NCBI GenBank assembly: GCA_020024285.1
Contig: JAHHTZ010000001.1
Coordinates: 124,001 to 188,000, forward strand
DNA length: 64,000 nucleotides
Reading direction: 5' to 3'
DNA from: Oscillospiraceae bacterium
GTDB lineage: Bacteria > Bacillota > Clostridia > Oscillospirales > Ruminococcaceae
Both the position numbers and the translations under genes were made by a program. Positions 26,700-34,920 of the stretch are shown here, one piece after another (position 1 is the first letter of the stretch; every line of letters begins with the position of its first letter). The notes beneath the pieces were generated by a model that worked only from the letters and a program-made list of their open reading frames with translations, ran no database searches and had not been told where the DNA came from.

Positions 26700-27947
26700 T
26701 TAGCATTTTTTTGCAGCTCTGAGAGCCATGATGCGGTTCATTTCGTTGTAAACGATCATGAAGCCTTCATCAACACCCATACCTGGTTTTGCCAAGATCT
26801 GGTCTGGTTTTGTAGCCATTGCGCAGTTTACGCAAACCTGGCTGGAGCGGTCTGTTTCGTTACAGGTACCGCCCTGGTATGCACCAAAGTTGTGTTTTTT
26901 GCAGTAGAGAACTGCCTCGATGGTGTTGTTGATGCCGCCGAGGTCCGGTGTTTTGATCTGAGCCATATGACCGGCTTTGTTGTCGCAGAAGTAGATAACA
27001 TCTTCGAGTGTGTTGCACCATTCGTCAGCAACCAGCTCAACATTGATGCCGCGTCTGTCGATTTCTTCGGTAAGACCTTTGAGGCAGAGCATCTGTTTCT
27101 CTCTGGAACCAGCATCCATTGGACCTTCGATTCTCAGGTGGAATGGTTTTGCAAGTTCTTCAAGTTCTGCGATGTAATCAGCCATAGCGGTGTAGTTTTC
27201 ATCACCGAATGCCTGACCGATCGTGCCATATACGTCGATATGGAGAACCGGATTGTAGTTTTCAGCTGCGCGCAGCTTCAGGATACGATCTCTCAGCCAA
27301 ACAACATAGTCCTTCAGTTTGGAACCATCTTTGCCCAGTTTTGTTTCCACGTTGTTGATCAAAGCGTGTGGCAGAACCGGAGCATTTTTCAGGATCATCT
27401 TGTCTGCGTTTTCGTATCTGTTGTCACCGGACTGTGTGAAGATCGGAATTGGTTCTTCGGATACGGTGGTGCCGTATTCGTCAGCAACAACCTCGCACAT
27501 CAGGCGTTTGCTGGATTTTGCAACAGCATCCAGAATTGCCTGAGACATACCATAACGGATAGCAGTGTGAAGTTTTTTGCCGTCAACTTCGATTGCTTCC
27601 ATCATTTTGGTGAGCTCTCTGAAGTTGTCTGCCTCTTTGCCAACGAGAGCAGGTTTGATGTATTTATCGATTACAGGGATAAAGTCTTCTGCAAGGAAGA
27701 GAGGGTCACGTCCGCCTGCTCCGGAATACTGAACAGCTGCACAATCGCCCCATGCAATCTGTCCATCCTCGAGAACGAGCATAACAGAGATGGATTCACC
27801 AGCCTGACGGATGGATGTAAAGCCAGGGGTCATGGTTTTGCCGATATATGCTGCTCCGTCAGATTCAGCACCACATTTGATTGCTTTTTGGTCATCGAAA
27901 TAGAAGCCGGTACGTCCAGGTGCGCATACTACGTTTACGATTTTCAT
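26700..27947 (-). CDS. mal: Methylaspartate ammonia-lyase
   Basis: A 415-residue enolase-superfamily enzyme, of normal length. It converts (2S,3S)-3-methylaspartate to mesaconate and ammonia. The catalytic Lys lies in IKTPDLGGINNT; metal ligands are expected in the barrel strands (LHIDVYG, RIEGPMD, ELVADEW). The start at 27947 (MKIVNVVCAPGRTG) follows AAGGGAGA; an upstream in-frame ATG has no ribosome site. It lies 86 bp after glmE in the same direction and performs the step after glutamate mutase. Confidence 0.95.
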   Translation of the reverse strand: MKIVNVVCAPGRTGFYFDDQKAIKCGAESDGAAYIGKTMTPGFTSIRQAGESISVMLVLEDGQIAWGDCAAVQYSGAGGRDPLFLAEDFIPVIDKYIKPALVGKEADNFRELTKMMEAIEVDGKKLHTAIRYGMSQAILDAVAKSSKRLMCEVVADEYGTTVSEEPIPIFTQSGDNRYENADKMILKNAPVLPHALINNVETKLGKDGSKLKDYVVWLRDRILKLRAAENYNPVLHIDVYGTIGQAFGDENYTAMADYIAELEELAKPFHLRIEGPMDAGSREKQMLCLKGLTEEIDRRGINVELVADEWCNTLEDVIYFCDNKAGHMAQIKTPDLGGINNTIEAVLYCKKHNFGAYQGGTCNETDRSSQVCVNCAMATKPDQILAKPGMGVDEGFMIVYNEMNRIMALRAAKKC

Positions 27948-28033
27948 TTTAAAAATCTCCCTTCTAATTATACAAAATACCGCTTGATGGGCATTCTGTT
28001 TTTCCGATAAATGATACAATAAAACATGCAGGA

Positions 28034-29503
28034 CTAACGAGGTCTGCCTACAAGACGGCCTTTGCTGATTGCATATACGTCATCAATAACCATCTGGAAG
28101 GAAACTGCACGGTTTTCAACTTTTCCGCGTTCTTCCAGTTTTTCCTGATGGAATTTTTTCAGATCGTCTGTGAATGGCAGGTTGCCTACTTCGAGGATGC
28201 GGACAGCACCATCATTGTCACGAGCAGGAAGCATTACACCTGCATTGCATTTTGCAGGACCAAACGGGATATCGATTACACCGGAGTTGATGCCAGCGAT
28301 TGCGCCAAGGATGATATCTCCATGACCCAGTTCGAAGCAGCGATCCAGAATGCATCTTGTTTCTGCTTTGATGATCTCTTTTTCTTTTTCCAGTTTTGCG
28401 CCGGTCAGTACCTGCTCAAAGAGCATATTGGTAACCTGTTTTGTGCAACGCAGACCCTGTGCATTTGCTTCCTTGGTTGGAACACCGGCAGCCTCATGCG
28501 GAGTTTTCACAATAACCTTTGTTGCTTTGGACAAAGCTGCTACAGCAGAACCCCAGGAAATTACGCCGAATGCTTTTGCTTCATCTGCCGGGAAGCCGCC
28601 CATCCACTGATGGAGTACGGTGGTAACATTGACGTTGGTATATCCGCATTTTGCGAGATATTCTTCTGTCAGTTCTTCCAGAGTACGGATCGCAGCAACG
28701 TCCTGAACCAGGTTGCCGAGCTGACCATATCCAACGGTAATGTTTCTGACACCCTGCTCTGCAGCGGCGAGTGCCTCGATGATTGCTACGGAATGAGAGA
28801 TGCAAGGCGGAACGAGAGTACCGGTCAACGGACCGTATGGCTCACGGTTGATCTGAACGCCTGCTTCCTCATAGATACCGGTCAGGCGGTCAACATACTG
28901 CCAATCTCTCATGGTCTGCTCGATCGGAATATTTTTAGCGTATGGAATGTTATAGGAAATACCGCCGCCTTCGTAGGAGGTAAAGCCGCCTGCGTATGCG
29001 ATTTCGGTCAGAAGTCTTGCATCCGGTGTACCATGACGGACCTGCAATGGGGTGTCGATTGCACTTACCACCTCACGGCAGCCATGAACGCCGTGGTTCA
29101 CTGCCGGGAAGCCATTCAGGAATGGGCGGAAGTCACCATTTGCCATACCCTCTTTTTCGCGGCGAATACCTTCTGCACAGTTTTCATACTGATTCTGACG
29201 GGTATAGGAGTCGATCGTGGTTGGCAGAAGGTCTGCTTCACCGGCATCCTGAAGGTGTTTGAGCAGCACGATGTGGTTTTCGATCAAGCCAACACCGGCA
29301 CGCGGCTGAATCAGGGTAATGCCTTCTTTTTTTGCCTTGTTGAGCTTTGCAGAGAAGATCTTGTGCTCCGGAAGGGATTTCTGATATGCGATTGCTTCTT
29401 CCAGATTTACTTCTTTACCTGTTTCCCAGGTAGTAAGAACTTCTTCGCGTACTTTATAAAATTCGTCATCCGACCATTTTTTGTTCTTAATTTCCAGTTC
29501 CAT
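28034..29503 (-). CDS. glmE: Glutamate (methylaspartate) mutase epsilon subunit
   Basis: A 489-residue catalytic subunit of the adenosylcobalamin-dependent mutase that rearranges (S)-glutamate to (2S,3S)-3-methylaspartate. Family landmarks include IQPRAGVGLIENHI, RQNQYENC, HGCREVVSAIDTPLQVRHGTPDARL (shown in part) and VLHQWMGGFPADE. Length matches the ~483 residues of known enzymes. Its start overlaps the glmL 3' end by 17 bases. It pairs with the small B12-binding subunit GlmS, two genes upstream. Confidence 0.95.
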   Translation of the reverse strand: MELEIKNKKWSDDEFYKVREEVLTTWETGKEVNLEEAIAYQKSLPEHKIFSAKLNKAKKEGITLIQPRAGVGLIENHIVLLKHLQDAGEADLLPTTIDSYTRQNQYENCAEGIRREKEGMANGDFRPFLNGFPAVNHGVHGCREVVSAIDTPLQVRHGTPDARLLTEIAYAGGFTSYEGGGISYNIPYAKNIPIEQTMRDWQYVDRLTGIYEEAGVQINREPYGPLTGTLVPPCISHSVAIIEALAAAEQGVRNITVGYGQLGNLVQDVAAIRTLEELTEEYLAKCGYTNVNVTTVLHQWMGGFPADEAKAFGVISWGSAVAALSKATKVIVKTPHEAAGVPTKEANAQGLRCTKQVTNMLFEQVLTGAKLEKEKEIIKAETRCILDRCFELGHGDIILGAIAGINSGVIDIPFGPAKCNAGVMLPARDNDGAVRILEVGNLPFTDDLKKFHQEKLEERGKVENRAVSFQMVIDDVYAISKGRLVGRPR

Positions 29504-30881
29504 CTTTCACTAACTCCCTCTTCATAATTCTTAACGCTGCATCCGGGTATACTGTGCTGAGCAATCCCATGGCAGCAAGAATATATTTTCGGTCGATCAA
29601 TACTTCGGCTTCTTTTGGTTTTAAGGAGAAGGCGTCCAAAGGATTGAAGAATGCGTGGGCAGCAATACTGCTTGTGCGTTTTGTGTGAATCAAAGCACCG
29701 CCTGTTACAATCACCGTTTTTACCTGAGTCAAGTCCTTGCCTGTCTGCATATAGCTGATGCCCATAGGAGAATAGAACTGCTCCAAACGCCCTGCATGAC
29801 GAGTTACTGCTGTTTCAATCGCAAGAGAAGCCAATGCATAGTCGAGTTTCTCCAATTCTTCCTCTCCGCCGCTTGGGACAACGTCGGTATGTACGGATAA
29901 ATACTGGATCAGTTCCTGGCAGCGTTCTTCCTCCAAACCGGAAAGCTCGGCAACACGCGCAATATCGGTTGCATCCACAATGCCATGAATGCTGTAGCGC
30001 ATACCGATGTCACCTTCTACCGTTCTCTTGGCATATTCCTCCCGCAGACCCTTCAGAGAAGTCATTCCGGTTGACGGAAGGCCGAAGGACATGGAGTAGA
30101 TATCGGTTGTAGCTCCGCCCAGATCCACACCAAGGAGATCTCCGATCCCCTCTTCTGTTTTGGTTCCCTTTGCCAATAATTTCATCGCAGTAAGCATTGC
30201 AGACGGAGTTGGCATCAAAATGCCTTTGATGAGCTGTTCTGCGTTGCTCAGCCCCTTCGCTTTGACGATCTGTTCCAGGAAGATACTGCGAATTTTATTC
30301 TGGACCGGCTCCACATTGGGGATATCCAGACGAGGCATCACGTTTTCGCAAATGTCTGTTTGCTTGTCTTTCAAAATTGATTGACATTCGTCTGCACAAT
30401 TTCGATTGCCTGCTATAATAATTGGGAAATTACGTTTCGATTTTGCGAGCATCTTCGCATTGAAGATGATATTCTCCTTGTTGCCGCCATCTGTGCCGCC
30501 TGTCAAAAGGCAAATATCAGGATTGATCTGATCGATCTCCTCCAAATCATGCTCCGTTAATTCATACGAGTATGTTTTGATGACCTTTGCCCCTGCGCCA
30601 AGCGAAGCCTGTCTTGCAGCTTTTGCAGTCAGCTCCGGCACCAGTCCGATCGCAACCATCCGCAGTCCGCCTGCTGCACTGGAACATGCGTACTGCTCCT
30701 CAAAGGAAATATCTCCAATTTTCTCTCTCAACAGGACAATCGCATTGTTGAGCCCATTGATGATATCTGTTTCAATGGTGGTATAGCTCTGTGCTGTCCC
30801 TAAAATTGTTTCTGTATCTACATCAACAGCGGTAACCTTTGTATAGGTGCTGCCGAAATCAATTAACAATACCGCTTTCAT
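29487..30881 (-). CDS. glmL: Methylaspartate mutase accessory protein GlmL (MutL)
   Basis: A 464-residue ASKHA-fold ATPase with LLIDFGSTYTKVTAVD at its N-terminus and LLGVDLGGATTDIYSM in the middle. GlmL-type proteins are thought to act as reactivating chaperones that exchange damaged cobalamin in glutamate mutase. The start at 30881 has AAAGAGG 9 bases upstream; two ATGs just before it abut that site. The position between glmS and glmE is the same as in Clostridium tetanomorphum (mutS-mutL-mutE). Confidence 0.93.
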   Translation of the reverse strand: MKAVLLIDFGSTYTKVTAVDVDTETILGTAQSYTTIETDIINGLNNAIVLLREKIGDISFEEQYACSSAAGGLRMVAIGLVPELTAKAARQASLGAGAKVIKTYSYELTEHDLEEIDQINPDICLLTGGTDGGNKENIIFNAKMLAKSKRNFPIIIAGNRNCADECQSILKDKQTDICENVMPRLDIPNVEPVQNKIRSIFLEQIVKAKGLSNAEQLIKGILMPTPSAMLTAMKLLAKGTKTEEGIGDLLGVDLGGATTDIYSMSFGLPSTGMTSLKGLREEYAKRTVEGDIGMRYSIHGIVDATDIARVAELSGLEEERCQELIQYLSVHTDVVPSGGEEELEKLDYALASLAIETAVTRHAGRLEQFYSPMGISYMQTGKDLTQVKTVIVTGGALIHTKRTSSIAAHAFFNPLDAFSLKPKEAEVLIDRKYILAAMGLLSTVYPDAALRIMKRELVKDGTGN

Positions 30882-30923
30882 TGCCATCATCCTCTTTAAC
30901 TTCGGTTCGTACAGCCAAGCGCT

Positions 30924-31337
30924 TTACTGAATACCTAGGTCCTCTCTCAAAGCTGCAATGGTAACCTGAGGATCTGTGCCGGGACCAAATGCTCGGTCAA
31001 AGCCCAGAGCTTTATAGCGTTTTACGATTTCTTCCTCCGGAACCTTACCTACAACAAGGTTTCCGCCTGCATACAGGAGAATCCCCTTCAGACCAGCCTC
31101 TTCGCATTTCTCTCTCATGCCTGTGCAGTCGATCTCTCCCTGTCCATACAAGGAAGAAACGATAATCGCATCTGCACCAACTTCAACAGCTGCCTGAATA
31201 AACTCCTCTTGTGGTACCAGAACACCCAGATTTGTAACGTCAAAACCTGCATCCAGGAATGCACGGTTCAAAATGGCATTGCCTACTGCATGGACATCGG
31301 CGCCAATTACGCCAATGACTAACTTCTTCTTTTCCAT
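30924..31337 (-). CDS. glmS: Glutamate (methylaspartate) mutase sigma subunit, B12-binding
   Basis: A 137-residue Rossmann-like B12-binding protein. GADVHAVGN holds the DxHxxG motif whose His replaces dimethylbenzimidazole as the lower cobalt ligand; SSLYGQG and LYAGGNLVVG complete the corrin pocket. It forms the active site with GlmE. The start is at 31337 (MEKKKLVIGVIG). It is the first of the mutase genes and follows the mesaconase genes after a hairpin. The symbol glmS here is not the glucosamine synthase gene. Confidence 0.95.
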   Translation of the reverse strand: MEKKKLVIGVIGADVHAVGNAILNRAFLDAGFDVTNLGVLVPQEEFIQAAVEVGADAIIVSSLYGQGEIDCTGMREKCEEAGLKGILLYAGGNLVVGKVPEEEIVKRYKALGFDRAFGPGTDPQVTIAALREDLGIQ

Positions 31338-31388
31338 TCTTGCTGCACCTCTTGTCAAAGTTTTCTGTTTAACACAATCACGCAATAC

Positions 31389-31450
31389 ATAAAACGGGGG
31401 GTGGAGAATGGCGCTGTAAACAACAGGGACTCATTCCCACCCCGTTTTAT
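31389..31450 (-). terminator. Large hairpin between mesaconase and mutase genes
   Basis: ATAAAACGGGG..TGG and CCACCCCGTTTTAT arms can form a long, G-C rich stem around a ~21-base loop just after the mesaconase beta stop codon. No clean T run follows outside the stem, so it could attenuate transcription or protect the mRNA end. Confidence 0.5.
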
Positions 31451-31453
31451 GAG

Positions 31454-32011
31454 TTAATGGAGAGATTCGAGATATTCTTTTCTTCCTCTTTCGTACAGGT
31501 TGTTTCCTTCACAGTCGATGATAACAAAGGCTGGAAGATCTTCAACCTCAAGACGTCTGAGCGCTTCTGCTCCGAGGTCCTCATAAGCGATGATTTCCGC
31601 TTTTTTGATGCATCTGGAGAGGAGTGCTCCGGCTCCACCGATTGCACCGAAGTAAACTGCGCCATGCTCTTTCATTGCAGCGATAACTTCAGGGCTGCGT
31701 TTCCCTTTTCCGATCATGCCTCTCTGTCCGAGAGCGATCATGGTTGGAGAATAGGCATCCATACGATAGCTGGTGGTAGGTCCGGCAGAACCGATCACCT
31801 GATCGCCTTTTGCAGGCGCCGGACCTACAAAGTAGATCACAGAATCTTTTGGATCGAACGGAAGCTCTTTTCCTTGTGCAACAAGGTCACAAAGACGTTT
31901 ATGAGCTGCATCGCGGGCGGTGTAGATCACACCAGAAATCAATACACTATCTCCACATTTCAAATCTTTTACCTGTTCGAGGGTAAGTGGAGTTGTTACA
32001 CGTTTTTCCAT
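31454..32011 (-). CDS. Fe-S hydro-lyase beta subunit, probably mesaconate hydratase
   Basis: A 185-residue C-terminal-type subunit of class I fumarase/tartrate dehydratase. Landmarks are GDSVLISGVIYTARDAAHKR, GPTTSYRMD and MIGKGKRSPEV. With the alpha subunit it adds water to a double bond. In this locus the expected substrate is mesaconate, giving (S)-citramalate; class I fumarases are known to act as mesaconases. Fumarase activity is the alternative. The gene lies 20 bp after the alpha subunit gene. Confidence 0.88.
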   Translation of the reverse strand: MEKRVTTPLTLEQVKDLKCGDSVLISGVIYTARDAAHKRLCDLVAQGKELPFDPKDSVIYFVGPAPAKGDQVIGSAGPTTSYRMDAYSPTMIALGQRGMIGKGKRSPEVIAAMKEHGAVYFGAIGGAGALLSRCIKKAEIIAYEDLGAEALRRLEVEDLPAFVIIDCEGNNLYERGRKEYLESLH

Positions 32012-32031
32012 AATAACCTTCTCCTCTTAAA

Positions 32032-32871
32032 TTACAGTTCTGCTGTTTTGTGGCGGGTAACGTGGCAGTTGATATTAACAGCCACCGGAAGTCCGGCAAT
32101 ATGTGTTGCCATTTTCTCGATGTTTACAGCCAAAGCAGTTGTTTTGCCGCCCACGCCCTGTGGACCGATGCCGAGTGCGTTGATTTTTTCCAGCATCTCA
32201 TTTTCAAGATCTGCATAGAAAGGATCTGCATTGCGAACATTTGTATTTCTCATCAGTGCTTTTTTCGCAAGGAGTGCAGCTTTATCAAAAGTGCCGCCGA
32301 TGCCTACACCAACGACGATTGGTGGACATGGGTTTGGACCTGCATCTTCTACCGCTTTCAGAATAAATGCTTTTACACCCTCCAAACCATCGGATGGTTT
32401 GAGCATTTTGATCTGGCTCATGTTCTCGCTGCCAAATCCCTTTGGTGCAACTGTGATCTTGAATCCCTCTCCTGGAACGATATCATAGTAGATCATAGCT
32501 GGGGTGTTGTCTGTTGTGTTTACACGGTCCAAAGGATCTCTTACAACAGATTTACGAAGACATCCTTCGATGTAGCCCTCACGCACGCCCTGGTTTACGG
32601 CATCTTCCAGATTGCCGTTGACATGAACATCCTGACCGATCTCCAAAAATACACAGGCTACGCCGGTATCCTGACAGATCGGAACGTATTTTTCCTCTGC
32701 AATTTCGTAGTTTTCTTTGATGATACCCAGGATATTTTTTGCCAGATCCCATGGTTCATCTTTCTGGCAGCTGCAAATTCTTTCTTTGATATCTCCTGGA
32801 AGATAGGAATTTGCCTCCATGCAAAGACGTTTTACCTGAGCTGTAATGTCCTTCGCATTAATCTCTCTCAT
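32032..32871 (-). CDS. Fe-S hydro-lyase alpha subunit, probably mesaconate hydratase
   Basis: A 279-residue alpha subunit of the two-subunit class I fumarase family. Three Cys that would hold the [4Fe-4S] cluster are in PICQDTG, PNPCPPIVVG and INCHVTRH. The cluster binds the substrate hydroxyl as a Lewis acid and is oxygen sensitive, which suits an anaerobe. It is the promoter-proximal gene of the glutamate degradation locus, and that context points to mesaconate as substrate. Confidence 0.88.
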   Translation of the reverse strand: MREINAKDITAQVKRLCMEANSYLPGDIKERICSCQKDEPWDLAKNILGIIKENYEIAEEKYVPICQDTGVACVFLEIGQDVHVNGNLEDAVNQGVREGYIEGCLRKSVVRDPLDRVNTTDNTPAMIYYDIVPGEGFKITVAPKGFGSENMSQIKMLKPSDGLEGVKAFILKAVEDAGPNPCPPIVVGVGIGGTFDKAALLAKKALMRNTNVRNADPFYADLENEMLEKINALGIGPQGVGGKTTALAVNIEKMATHIAGLPVAVNINCHVTRHKTAEL

Positions 32872-33229
32872 TGTATTTCCCTCCCGGTTATTTTGCTATA
32901 TTTTTGTGGATCACAACAGCTGTTTTAAGAGTTAAACGCAACTGCTACACGTTTTCCTCCACAAATATATGAAAATATCATACACGTTTACTGTATCACC
33001 AAAGTACTATTTGTGCAAGATTGTATGCAAAATTTATTTTTTATGTAAGTGGAAAAAAATATACAAATACGCCAATATTTTCTAATATTTTTGTATTAGA
33101 TAAATATTGACAGGCTTATAACGAACCATTTTTTAATACTTATTAAGCATGTTGACTATTTTATCCAAATATTTTCGTTATAATATACAGTTTATATCTC
33201 CTAATTTTGTATATTTTCGGAATCACCCT
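32872..33229 (-). promoter_or_regulatory. Upstream region and structured leader of the glutamate operon
   Basis: This 358-bp gene-free, AT-rich stretch must hold the promoter of the mesaconase-glutamate mutase operon. A possible minus-strand promoter is TTGCAC, 17 bases, TACAGT (about 32990-33018), but its -35 is weak. In the likely leader, TTTGTGGA (32903-32910) and TCCACAAA (32958-32965) can form an 8-bp stem, extended by TATA pairs beyond a 2-base bulge, that encloses AACAGCTGTT. No known riboswitch class was recognised. Confidence 0.4.
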
Positions 33230-33236
33230 GCAAAAA

Positions 33237-33263
33237 GCGGAAAGGATGCTGTATCCTTTCCGC
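33237..33263 (-). terminator. Terminator of the spoIIIA operon
   Basis: A perfect 11-bp stem GCGGAAAGGAT/ATCCTTTCCGC with a 5-base loop and TTTTTGC after it on the minus strand, just downstream of spoIIIAH. Confidence 0.9.
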
Positions 33264-33269
33264 CTGCTT

Positions 33270-33836
33270 TTATTGAATTGGGACAATGGAAATATTCTGC
33301 ACAGGGACATTGGCTTCCTGCAAAATGATGTCGCGTATTTGTGTGACTTCGTTGTCCAAAAGCCCATCTGTTTTCAGCACAACGTCCACCTTCTGAGCAT
33401 CATAATACACCATACATTCAGAGAAGCCTTTTGCTTTGATCAGGTTTTCGATCTTGCCCTCTATTTCGATCGCCTTTGCCAAATCTGTGGCTTGTGTTGT
33501 CAGGGTTGTTTTTTGCTCTGTTGTCAGCTCTTTGTCTGCAAGCATCACCTTGAGCGCCTCCACCGCTTCATCACGGCTTTTCGTGCGTGTCAGCTTCGCC
33601 TGAGAGAAATATTCTGCGCTGTTTACTGCTGCAAGTTTTTCTGCATCATTTGCCCCCTTCTTGTCAACAAATTTTGCGTCACCGTAGTTTTCTTCCTCTG
33701 TTGTTTGTGCCTGACCTGAGCTGAGGACAAAATCTCCGTCCACATTGGCAAACTGGTAATTTAAGTAGACAGCGATCCCCAATGCCAGTACAAGAGAGGC
33801 TAAGATGATTTGTTTTTTCCCGACGATCATGTTCAT
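33270..33836 (-). CDS. spoIIIAH: Stage III sporulation protein AH-like
   Basis: A 188-residue bitopic protein: a short N-terminus, one membrane helix (residues ~9-27, IILASLVLALGIAVYLNY) and an extracellular ring-forming domain. SpoIIIAH of the mother cell binds forespore SpoIIQ across the intermembrane space to form the feeding channel. The C-terminal fold (SECMVYYDAQKVDVVLKTDGL) is the recognisable RBM-type region. GGAGG stands 7 bases before the ATG. It is the last gene of the operon. Confidence 0.92.
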   Translation of the reverse strand: MNMIVGKKQIILASLVLALGIAVYLNYQFANVDGDFVLSSGQAQTTEEENYGDAKFVDKKGANDAEKLAAVNSAEYFSQAKLTRTKSRDEAVEALKVMLADKELTTEQKTTLTTQATDLAKAIEIEGKIENLIKAKGFSECMVYYDAQKVDVVLKTDGLLDNEVTQIRDIILQEANVPVQNISIVPIQ

Positions 33837-33860
33837 ACAAGTTCCTCCTTCTGTTTCGGA

Positions 33861-34430
33861 TTACTCCTTTGGTGCCACACACACCTGGTTGGTACGGATT
33901 CCAAGCACAGTGGTCAGTACCTCTGTGATTTGCTCTTTTACTACAGAACGACTCCCCCCTTCACATACCACGACCACACCCTTGACCTTTGGTTCTCTGC
34001 TGGTTTCCACCAAGGGGCGGCTGGTTCCCTTTTCGGTTATCACAACGATTTTGCTTTCGCTGTTATCTTTTTGCTGTATCTTGCTGTTTTCCTCCCCGTC
34101 CCGGCTCTTTGTTTCGTCCAGGACTTTCTTATTTTCGCTTGCATAGACATATTCTGTTCCCTGCTCCAAAGTGACCATAACGTGCGCCTTTCCCGCTCCG
34201 CTGATCTGCTCTACCAGGCTGCACAGCTTCTTTTCCAGCTCCTGAACATACTGTTCGTTGCTGACTGGAGTGGCACTTGCACAAATCGGTTTTTCCTGTT
34301 TGGAGGGGAGGATCTCGGAGAGCAAAATGAGCACCATCCCCAGAACTCCTGCAAAAACAAGTAGTTTGCTGCGCTTTTGTGTATCGGAAAAGTACGATAA
34401 AACCGAATCTGAAATTTTTTTCAGTTCCAT
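33861..34430 (-). CDS. spoIIIAG: Stage III sporulation protein AG
   Basis: A 189-residue protein with one membrane helix (about 23-40, LLVFAGVLGMVLILLSEI) and a ring-building domain. KAHVMVTLEQGTEYVYA and PKVKGVVVVCEGG are conserved in SpoIIIAG. In Bacillus it forms a large 30-fold ring in the mother cell side of the channel. A charged, low-complexity insert (SRDGEENSKIQQKDNSE) lies in the middle of the domain, as in other family members. It follows spoIIIAF by 14 bp. Confidence 0.93.
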   Translation of the reverse strand: MELKKISDSVLSYFSDTQKRSKLLVFAGVLGMVLILLSEILPSKQEKPICASATPVSNEQYVQELEKKLCSLVEQISGAGKAHVMVTLEQGTEYVYASENKKVLDETKSRDGEENSKIQQKDNSESKIVVITEKGTSRPLVETSREPKVKGVVVVCEGGSRSVVKEQITEVLTTVLGIRTNQVCVAPKE

Positions 34431-34444
34431 GGTGTGTTATCCTC

Positions 34445-34915
34445 CTACCTGATTTGGCACTCGACCTCGACTCCGATGGTTTGCCGAATCAGATTTTTTA
34501 TTGTTTCCTCCTGAATTGCCTGATCTGATGAAAAATACAGGACTGCATGGATCTCGATACTTCCATCCTCATTTTTTAGAACGACCTGCGAATCCTCTGG
34601 ATAGATTTGATGATCGGACAATGTTTTTTTGATCATTTCATTTATATTGCTCTGCGCCAATAGATATGCAAAGTTTTGGGCATTTTCTTCGATTTCCTGT
34701 GACAGGATATTGGATGCGAATTCTGTTTGAAAAGCCGGCAGTTCGTGAGACGAAAAAATTCCACCAATGGGTGCAATCAGCGTACAGAGGAACATCAGGG
34801 ATGCAAGGATCCTGACTGCCTTTCCGATTCCGGAGGAGGACGCGATGGAGGAGATCACCCCTCCGACCACGGCTGCACCGCACAGCGAAACTGCCCATTG
34901 CTGCAAATTTCCCAC
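34445..34915 (-). CDS. spoIIIAF: Stage III sporulation protein AF
   Basis: A 156-residue protein with two N-terminal membrane helices (GAAVVGGVISSIAS and ILASLMFLCTLIAPIG) and a C-terminal soluble domain. It is part of the SpoIIIA-SpoIIQ secretion-like complex. The start is placed at a GTG (34915) because GGAGG lies 8 bases upstream, over the end of spoIIIAE. The longer open frame overlaps spoIIIAE and is not protein-like. Confidence 0.85.
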   Translation of the reverse strand: MGNLQQWAVSLCGAAVVGGVISSIASSSGIGKAVRILASLMFLCTLIAPIGGIFSSHELPAFQTEFASNILSQEIEENAQNFAYLLAQSNINEMIKKTLSDHQIYPEDSQVVLKNEDGSIEIHAVLYFSSDQAIQEETIKNLIRQTIGVEVECQIR

Positions 34916-34920
34916 AGTAC

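Noticed and set aside
28148..29527. A 459-codon plus-strand open frame
   Set aside because: It is antisense to glmE, which is full length with clear family motifs; the translation looks like shadow coding.
33150..33186. Plus-strand TTGACT...TATAAT pair in the gap before the glutamate operon
   Set aside because: The gap is 21 bases, too long for a sigma-A promoter, and no plus-strand gene follows.
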